9,822 nucleotides of DNA from Candidatus Zhuqueibacterota bacterium (GTDB lineage Bacteria; SM23-31; B21-G16), in contig QNDJ01000032.1 of the NCBI GenBank assembly GCA_003644825.1, positions 1-9,822 of the forward strand, read 5' to 3'. The notes beneath the pieces are model-generated. The model worked only from the letters and a program-made list of their open reading frames with translations, did not search any database and was not told the DNA's origin. The translations under genes were made by a program, and so were the position numbers. Positions 1 through 4,605 of this stretch are shown here, piece by piece. Within the stretch, counting starts at the first letter, position 1; each line of letters begins with the position of its first letter.

Positions 1-86
1 ATAAAAATATCGGAATAATAACAAGTTGAATAAGTTATCAGTATGCTAAGGAAGTTTTCTCTTATGCATCTTTTCTGAAGATAAGT
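1..86 (+). pseudogene. iorA: Upstream part of iorA, cut by an in-frame TGA at 27-29
   Basis: Reading the frame of the downstream iorA segment back to the window edge (codons from position 3) gives IorA-like sequence on both sides of one stop codon: KNIGIITS, then TGA at 27-29, then ISYQYAKEVFSYASFLKIS, which runs straight into the ATG at 87. From memory of the family, this region normally reads like GII(A/T)SG(I/V)xYxY followed by an LK(L/I)GxxxPLP stretch, so the stop sits exactly on a conserved glycine, and a single GGA to TGA change would explain it. The stretch is therefore part of iorA and not a spacer. The beginning of the gene (pyruvate-oxidoreductase-like N-terminal domain) lies upstream of the window. 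Either the gene is broken, the base is a sequencing or assembly error, or the codon is read through. I cannot tell which from this window. Confidence 0.72.
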
Positions 87-1058
87 ATGAGTTTACCACT
101 TCCAAAGAATAAAATTCTTAATTTTATATCGTCTCATAAAAATATATATATAATTGAAGAACTGGAACCTTTTATTGAAGAATATATAAGGAGCTGGGGA
201 GTAAATAACATTATCGGTAAAGAAAAAATTACAAATATTGGAGAACTATCACCAGAGGTTGTTGCAAAGGGACTGAAAAATATAAACCCACCTCAGGATT
301 TTAAGAACGAGATAGATGTAATTCCAAGGCCTCCTTTAATGTGCCCTGGATGCCCTCATACTGGTTTGTATTATGTTCTTCGTAAATTGAAACTTACTGT
401 AACAGGTGATATAGGATGTTATACGCTTGGAACATTACCACCTTTTTCTGCTCTTGATACAACATTCTGTATGGGTGCTGGCATTGGTAACGCTTTTGGA
501 ATGAGTATTGCTCTGAAAAATGATACAGTTGCTGTAATTGGTGATTCGACATTTTTGCATGCTGGTATACCGAGCCTTATAGATATAGTTTATAACAAAG
601 GTTTCATAACAGTGATTATATGCGACAATAAAACTACAGGTATGACAGGCCACCAGGACCATCCGGGTTCAGGATTTACCATAAAAAAAGAAAAAACTTA
701 TGCTATTGATTATAAGAAACTGGTTGAAGCTGTTGGAATCAAATTTGTTAAGAAGGTTGATCCCCACAATTTAAAAGAGATGGAACAGATTGTAAAAGAA
801 GCGATTAGTTTAAACGAACCCGCAGTAATAATTTCTGAACGTCCATGTGCAATGCTACCCCAGGTCAGGTATGCAAAACACAATGTTTATTCTATTAATA
901 AAGAAAATTGTACCGGTTGTAAAGTCTGTTACAGGATAGGTTGCCCTGCAATGGATAGGAGTGGAGATTATCCCGAGATTGATATAGATAGGTGCACAGG
1001 TTGCACCTTATGTGTTCAACTATGTAAATTTGATGCAATTAAAGTTATGAAAAATTAA
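87..1058 (+). CDS. iorA: Indolepyruvate:ferredoxin oxidoreductase alpha subunit, C-terminal part (TPP and 2x[4Fe-4S] domains)
   Basis: IorA with IorB oxidatively decarboxylates aryl pyruvates (from Trp, Phe, Tyr) to aryl-acetyl-CoA and passes electrons to ferredoxin in the cytoplasm. Numbering from the ATG at 87, residues 1-35 are the end of the transketolase-like linker (IIEELEPFIEE is a family hallmark). Residues about 80-260 are the thiamine-diphosphate domain, with CPGCPH at 86-91, GDIGCYTLG at 107-115, and the TPP/Mg motif running from GDS at 152 to NKTT at 181-184. The end holds two [4Fe-4S] motifs: Cys275/278/281/286 with the family's x4 spacing and a CPA ending, then Cys303/306/309/313. 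IorA is usually about 600 residues, so this is only the C-terminal half. The ATG at 87 has no convincing ribosome binding site and is the first Met after an in-frame TGA, not a normal gene start. iorB follows after 41 bases. Family assignment is very secure; whether it is functional is not. Confidence 0.9.
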   Translation: MSLPLPKNKILNFISSHKNIYIIEELEPFIEEYIRSWGVNNIIGKEKITNIGELSPEVVAKGLKNINPPQDFKNEIDVIPRPPLMCPGCPHTGLYYVLRKLKLTVTGDIGCYTLGTLPPFSALDTTFCMGAGIGNAFGMSIALKNDTVAVIGDSTFLHAGIPSLIDIVYNKGFITVIICDNKTTGMTGHQDHPGSGFTIKKEKTYAIDYKKLVEAVGIKFVKKVDPHNLKEMEQIVKEAISLNEPAVIISERPCAMLPQVRYAKHNVYSINKENCTGCKVCYRIGCPAMDRSGDYPEIDIDRCTGCTLCVQLCKFDAIKVMKN

Positions 1059-1099
1059 GTAATAGTTTATGTTCAATGAAAAATAAATGGAATTAAAAA

Positions 1100-1705
1100 A
1101 TGGAAAACGGTGTAATTAATTTATTATTTGCTGGTGTTGGTGGTCAGGGTGTTTTACTGGCAGGTGAACTCACCGCAAGAACTGCCATTGATTCCGGGTT
1201 TGATGCAAAAAAATCAGAGGTTCATGGAGTTGCTCAGAGAGGTGGTTCTGTTGTAAGTCATGTAAGGTTTGGAAAAAAAGTATATTCACCTTTATGCTGG
1301 TGTGGTAAGGTGGACATATTTTTAGCGTTTGAGAAACTTGAAGCATTGAGATGGGGATATTATGTAAAAAAAGGAGGAAAAATTCTGGTTAATAACCAGA
1401 AAATACAACCTGCTCAATTTCTTGAAAAACCCGTTTCTTATCCTGAAAATATTCTGACTTTTTTAACCAATAAAGGTTATGATGTTTATTCAGTAGATTG
1501 TATAGAAAAAGCAAGAGAGTTAGGAAATGTAAGAGTGTTTAATGTAATATTGTTAGGTTTTGCATCAAAATTTCTTAGTATGAAAGAAGATAGTTGGATA
1601 AGAACCTTAAAAATGAATTTTTCCGAAAAATTATATAAAATTAATGAAAAAGCATTTCTTTTAGGAAGGGAAATTTATGAAAAAAGGAAAATCAAGAGAG
1701 GGTGA
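1100..1705 (+). CDS. iorB: Indolepyruvate:ferredoxin oxidoreductase beta subunit
   Basis: This is the small gamma/beta-type subunit of the 2-oxoacid:ferredoxin oxidoreductase family, partner of IorA, thought to help bind CoA and shape the active site. At 201 residues it has the usual IorB length. The nucleotide-binding-like GVGGQG is at residues 12-17, and the diagnostic KKSEVHGVAQRGG is at 37-49, followed by SHVRFG. There are no iron-sulfur motifs, as expected for this subunit. The start at 1100 places the conserved glycine motif about 10 residues in; an ATG at 1088 is out of frame and soon stops, so it is not used. The Shine-Dalgarno signal is weak. The 3' end overlaps the next gene by 29 bases. 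The aryl-pyruvate substrate is inferred from the family; branched-chain or other aryl 2-oxoacids are possible. Confidence 0.93.
   Translation: MENGVINLLFAGVGGQGVLLAGELTARTAIDSGFDAKKSEVHGVAQRGGSVVSHVRFGKKVYSPLCWCGKVDIFLAFEKLEALRWGYYVKKGGKILVNNQKIQPAQFLEKPVSYPENILTFLTNKGYDVYSVDCIEKARELGNVRVFNVILLGFASKFLSMKEDSWIRTLKMNFSEKLYKINEKAFLLGREIYEKRKIKRG
1663..1669 (+). promoter_or_regulatory. Ribosome binding site for the zinc-ribbon gene
   Basis: AGGAAGG lies 7 bases before the ATG at 1677, inside the 3' end of iorB. It supports a real, separately initiated small gene that overlaps iorB rather than a chance reading frame. Confidence 0.65.
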
Positions 1706-1862
1706 GGTAAGATGCCTTAATTGTTTTAGCAGGTTCAGGCCTGCCCCCGGAGTAGAAAGAGCATTTTGCCCTGAATGTAAAATGGAATGGAGAATTTCCT
1801 GGGCATCAAAAAAAACTGCAAAAATAAGGGGACCCGTCTGGGAAAAGGTTTCAAAAGAGTAA
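1677..1862 (+). CDS. Small zinc-ribbon protein of unknown function
   Basis: This is a 61-residue basic protein with one zinc-ribbon: CLNC (Cys13, Cys16) and CPEC (Cys31, Cys34) separated by a 14-residue loop. It is followed by a Trp-rich, Lys-rich tail (MEWRISW and KIRGPVWEK) that looks constrained rather than random. It overlaps the end of iorB by 29 bases in another frame and has a good ribosome binding site, which together support translation and possible coupling to iorB. I do not recognise a named family. Zinc ribbons of this size may bind a protein partner or nucleic acid, or act in metal handling. Its place between ior and the tungsten oxidoreductase suggests an accessory role to one of those enzymes (for example assembly or interaction), but nothing in the sequence proves this. 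Confidence 0.8.
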   Translation: MKKGKSREGEVRCLNCFSRFRPAPGVERAFCPECKMEWRISWASKKTAKIRGPVWEKVSKE

Positions 1863-1892
1863 AAATATTTATTCAATTTTCAATAATTATCT

Positions 1893-1896
1893 GGAG
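1893..1896 (+). promoter_or_regulatory. Ribosome binding site of the AOR gene
   Basis: GGAG (in CTGGAG) sits 8 bases before the ATG at 1905 in the 42-base gap after the zinc-ribbon gene, which settles the AOR start. No clear promoter or hairpin is visible in this gap. Confidence 0.65.
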
Positions 1897-1904
1897 AATT
1901 TAAA

Positions 1905-3812
1905 ATGGCTTTGAATAGGAAAATAGCATATATCGATTTAACAACAGGTGAAATTGATATCAAACCGATTCCATTAAAATTAAGGGAATTATACCTTGGT
2001 GGAAGAGGACTTGATGTCTATCTGTTATACAATCATTTACGTGCTGGTGTGGATGCACTAAGCAGTGAGAATGTTCTACTGGTGAGTGCTGGTATTCTTG
2101 TAGGAACTTTAGCGTCAGCATCTACCCGAACTCACGTTGCAGCAAAATCACCGTTAACAGGTTTCATTGGAAGTTCAAATATGGGTGGATTTTTTGCTCC
2201 TGAATTAAGATGGGCTGGATTCGACCATCTTGTGATTAAAGGAAAAGCTGAAAAACCGGTTTATTTATGGATAAATAATGGGAAAATCGAGATAAGGAAT
2301 GCAGAGAATATCTGGGGGGAAGGAACTTATAATACACAGACCGCAATAAGAGAAGAATTAAGTGATGATGAAGTTCAAATAATGTGCATCGGGCCTGCTG
2401 GAGAAAAACTCGTACGGTTTGCAAACGTAAGAACTGGATACAAAAACTCCGGTGGAAGAACTGGAATGGGGGCTGTCCTGGGTTCAAAAAATCTAAAGGC
2501 AATTGCAGTAAGGGGAACAATGGATATTAATATTAAATATCCTGATAAAGCTCTGGAATATAATAAAAAAATAATTGATAGAATAACATCAACAAAATTC
2601 TGTCAGATAATGCAAAAATGGGGGACGATGTTTATTTATGGTGTTACAAATACAACTGGATTGGTAAGAGTAAATAATTTTCAACTCAATCAGCATAAAT
2701 TCAGTGAAGATATCGAATGCGAGAGCATCGAAAAATATTCAGTGGGAACGGCGGGTTGTTTTGGTTGCCAGATTCACTGTAGAGGTAAATATGTAATCAG
2801 AACTGGTTCTTATGCCGGGACATACTCGGAAGGTCCTGAGTATACAAGTCAGGGTGCATTCGGAGCAGAAGTAGGATGCAGAAATATGGAAACAATTCTC
2901 ATTGGAAACCACCTGGTAAATGACTATGGATTGGATACTCTTGAAACCGGAAGTTTAATTGCCTGGGCTATGGAACTTTATGAAAATGGAATAATTACTG
3001 ATAGAGATACTGATGGAATAAAACTCAGGTTTGGCAATGATAACGCTGTAATTGAGATGATTCATAAAATTGCAAAAAGAGAGGGATTTGGAGACGTTTT
3101 AGCTGAAGGACCTGTTAGGGCAATAGGGAAAATTGGTAAGGAATCAGAAAGATACTGTATTCATGTGAAGGGAATGAGTAATCTTCATTCGGATGAAAGA
3201 GCAACACCTTCCCTTGCACTGGGGATAGCAACAGCTTCGAGGGGGTCTGACCATTTGAGGAGCCGACCTGCAATAGACCTGTATCATCTACCCCTGGAAC
3301 TCCTGAAAAAAATATACTGTCAACCTACTCCTTATGATGGTCCATTAAGTTCTGATTATAGAGATTATACCGGTAAGGCAAGAATGGTTCAATGGCAGGA
3401 AATGTGCTATGAAGCTGTAGATTGTCTTGGTGTGTGTAAATACCACACTATTTTTCTCAGTCCAAATTTGATGAATTTTGAAGATTTTTCAAATTTCCTT
3501 TTTTATAATACAGGCTTAAAAATAGAACCAGAAAAAATCTGGGAAGTTGCTGATAGAGCGTATACTCTTGAAAGACTCTTTAATATAAGGGAAGGACTAA
3601 CAAGAAAAGACGATTGGCTTCCCGACAGGTACTTTGATGAACCTACTCCTCTCGGGCTTGACATCGTAAAAGGTAAGAAAATTGATAGAAAAAAGTTTAA
3701 AAAAATGCTTGATGAATATTACGAACTTCACGGATGGGATGAAAATGGTGTGCCAACTGCTGAAATACTGGAAAAGCTTTCTCTGGATAAAGAACCAACA
3801 CATATTTTATGA
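1905..3812 (+). CDS. Aldehyde ferredoxin oxidoreductase (AOR) family tungsten/molybdopterin enzyme
   Basis: AOR-family enzymes carry a tungsten bis-pterin centre and one [4Fe-4S] cluster, and typically oxidise aldehydes to acids (or the reverse) with ferredoxin. The protein is 635 residues, close to the family's usual length of about 600-650. The N-terminal pterin-binding domain has LGGRGLD at 31-37 and SPLTGFIGSSNMGG at 82-95. The cluster ligands are Cys285, Cys288, Cys292 (x2, x3 spacing) and Cys511 in a DCLGVC motif, where Asp506 matches the family's pterin-contacting Asp. His450 in SDHLRSRP is at the position of the active-site His of Pyrococcus AOR (judged from memory). The classic AOR region that reads YDPRG is replaced here by HSDERATPSLALG, and the C-terminal part (HGWDENGVPT) resembles the BamB branch. 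The substrate is therefore open: a plain aldehyde, or an aromatic acid/acyl-CoA derivative. The cognate electron carrier and a MoaD gene follow directly. Confidence 0.93.
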   Translation: MALNRKIAYIDLTTGEIDIKPIPLKLRELYLGGRGLDVYLLYNHLRAGVDALSSENVLLVSAGILVGTLASASTRTHVAAKSPLTGFIGSSNMGGFFAPELRWAGFDHLVIKGKAEKPVYLWINNGKIEIRNAENIWGEGTYNTQTAIREELSDDEVQIMCIGPAGEKLVRFANVRTGYKNSGGRTGMGAVLGSKNLKAIAVRGTMDINIKYPDKALEYNKKIIDRITSTKFCQIMQKWGTMFIYGVTNTTGLVRVNNFQLNQHKFSEDIECESIEKYSVGTAGCFGCQIHCRGKYVIRTGSYAGTYSEGPEYTSQGAFGAEVGCRNMETILIGNHLVNDYGLDTLETGSLIAWAMELYENGIITDRDTDGIKLRFGNDNAVIEMIHKIAKREGFGDVLAEGPVRAIGKIGKESERYCIHVKGMSNLHSDERATPSLALGIATASRGSDHLRSRPAIDLYHLPLELLKKIYCQPTPYDGPLSSDYRDYTGKARMVQWQEMCYEAVDCLGVCKYHTIFLSPNLMNFEDFSNFLFYNTGLKIEPEKIWEVADRAYTLERLFNIREGLTRKDDWLPDRYFDEPTPLGLDIVKGKKIDRKKFKKMLDEYYELHGWDENGVPTAEILEKLSLDKEPTHIL

Positions 3813-3819
3813 TATTAAT

Positions 3820-3825
3820 AAGGAG
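3820..3825 (+). promoter_or_regulatory. Ribosome binding site of the four-cluster ferredoxin gene
   Basis: AAGGAG is 7 bases before the ATG at 3833, in the 20-base gap after AOR. It is the strongest Shine-Dalgarno site in the window and fixes the start. Confidence 0.7.
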
Positions 3826-3832
3826 TTTATAA

Positions 3833-4312
3833 ATGGCAAAAATGATAGTTGTAGATCATATAAAATGCACAGGTTGCAGAAACTGCGAACTTGTGTGTTC
3901 TGTTAGAAATACTGGAGCAAGTAATCCTTCAAGAGCACGCATTAATGTTATAAAATGGGAAAGTGAAGGATTTTATTTTCCGATGCTCTGTCAGCAATGT
4001 CAGAACCCCGCCTGTATGGCGGTTTGCCCGAAAGATGCAATCTCAAAAGATGATAATCTTGGTAGAGTGGTTATTGATTATAATCTCTGTATAGGATGTC
4101 AACTCTGTGTAGCTGCCTGTCCATTTGGGTGTATGTCTGTTGATACTGTTGAGAACAGGGTTATTAAATGCGAACTGTGTGATGGTGACCCTGAGTGTGT
4201 GAAATTCTGTGATTCAAAAGCAATCGATTATATTGAGGCTGACATTGTTACTCTAAAAAAGAAAAGAGCAGCTATAGAGAAATTTTCAGAACTAATGAAG
4301 AGGCTGGCTTAA
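3833..4312 (+). CDS. Four-cluster [4Fe-4S] ferredoxin-type electron-transfer subunit of AOR
   Basis: This 159-residue protein of the DmsB/HycB/BamC class should accept electrons from AOR and pass them to the Hdr-type proteins. Sixteen cysteines form four motifs: Cys12/15/18/22, Cys53/56/61/65 (x2, x4, x3), Cys86/89/92/96 and Cys113/116/122/126. The mixed spacings with the longer gaps in motifs two and four are typical of the four-cluster electron-wire subunits of molybdenum and tungsten oxidoreductases. One extra Cys lies at 100. There is no signal peptide or membrane segment, so it is cytoplasmic. A basic helical tail (residues about 140-159) could be a docking element. It starts 20 bases after AOR and its stop codon abuts the next ATG. 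A gene symbol such as bamC or aor-type is not justified without knowing the substrate. Confidence 0.92.
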   Translation: MAKMIVVDHIKCTGCRNCELVCSVRNTGASNPSRARINVIKWESEGFYFPMLCQQCQNPACMAVCPKDAISKDDNLGRVVIDYNLCIGCQLCVAACPFGCMSVDTVENRVIKCELCDGDPECVKFCDSKAIDYIEADIVTLKKKRAAIEKFSELMKRLA

Positions 4313-4597
4313 ATGAGAGTTCGTTTTAAAACAAATCTTGTTCCCGGTCTGGTTAAAATTTTTGGAAATAAAATTTCTGAAATAGAATTTAAAGGAGAAA
4401 CGTTAAATGATTTTATCTCAGAACTGCTGTTAAGGTATGGTTCAAAATTAAGAAAAGCTTTATTTAACGATAAAAATGAGTTTGATCCTATGATAACTGT
4501 TGTGGTTAATGATAAGATTATACGAAGGGAAAATTTTAATTTTTCATTGAGAGACGGAGATTTAGTTATATTTATGCTTTTTATTGGTGGGGGATAG
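4313..4597 (+). CDS. MoaD/ThiS-like sulfur carrier for tungsten-pterin cofactor
   Basis: This is a ubiquitin-fold (beta-grasp) sulfur carrier of 94 residues. It ends in GGG (92-94), whose terminal Gly-Gly would be thiocarboxylated by a MoeB-type enzyme to give the dithiolene sulfur of molybdopterin. The family hallmarks visible are VNDKII at about 65-70 and the DGDLVIFM segment at 81-88, which corresponds to the usual DGDEVAxxP stretch ahead of the tail. The ending IGGG differs from the common PPVxGG form, as in many AOR-linked copies. The ATG directly follows the stop of the preceding gene, and GAAGAGG at 4297-4303 may serve as its ribosome binding site, so translational coupling is likely. 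MoaD-like genes beside AOR genes are known (for example in Pyrococcus and in Aromatoleum), which supports a dedicated role in maturing this enzyme. I infer this role from context. Confidence 0.87.
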   Translation: MRVRFKTNLVPGLVKIFGNKISEIEFKGETLNDFISELLLRYGSKLRKALFNDKNEFDPMITVVVNDKIIRRENFNFSLRDGDLVIFMLFIGGG

Positions 4598-4605
4598 AGT
4601 CTATA

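Noticed and set aside
27-29. TGA read as selenocysteine
   Set aside because: The family has Gly, not Cys or a redox residue, at this place, and I see no clear hairpin just downstream that would act as a SECIS element. The usual Sec positions in the HdrA and MvhD proteins here are all Cys.
1863-1904. Terminator or promoter between the zinc-ribbon and AOR genes
   Set aside because: No GC-rich stem followed by a T run and no convincing -35/-10 pair is visible. The short AT-rich gap with a ribosome binding site fits an operon spacer.
27-3812. Genome-wide UGA=Gly code (as in SR1/Gracilibacteria)
   Set aside because: Only one TGA interrupts a gene in the window; every other glycine is GGN. iorB, the AOR gene and the MvhD-like gene end sensibly at TGA, and the last one overlaps the next ATG. 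TAA shortly after these TGAs is expected at this AT content.
1905-3812. Naming the AOR gene bamB (class II benzoyl-CoA reductase)
   Set aside because: Some stretches resemble BamB, but the active-site region differs and the typical BamD and BamGHI genes are not seen, so the benzoyl-CoA role is not supported.
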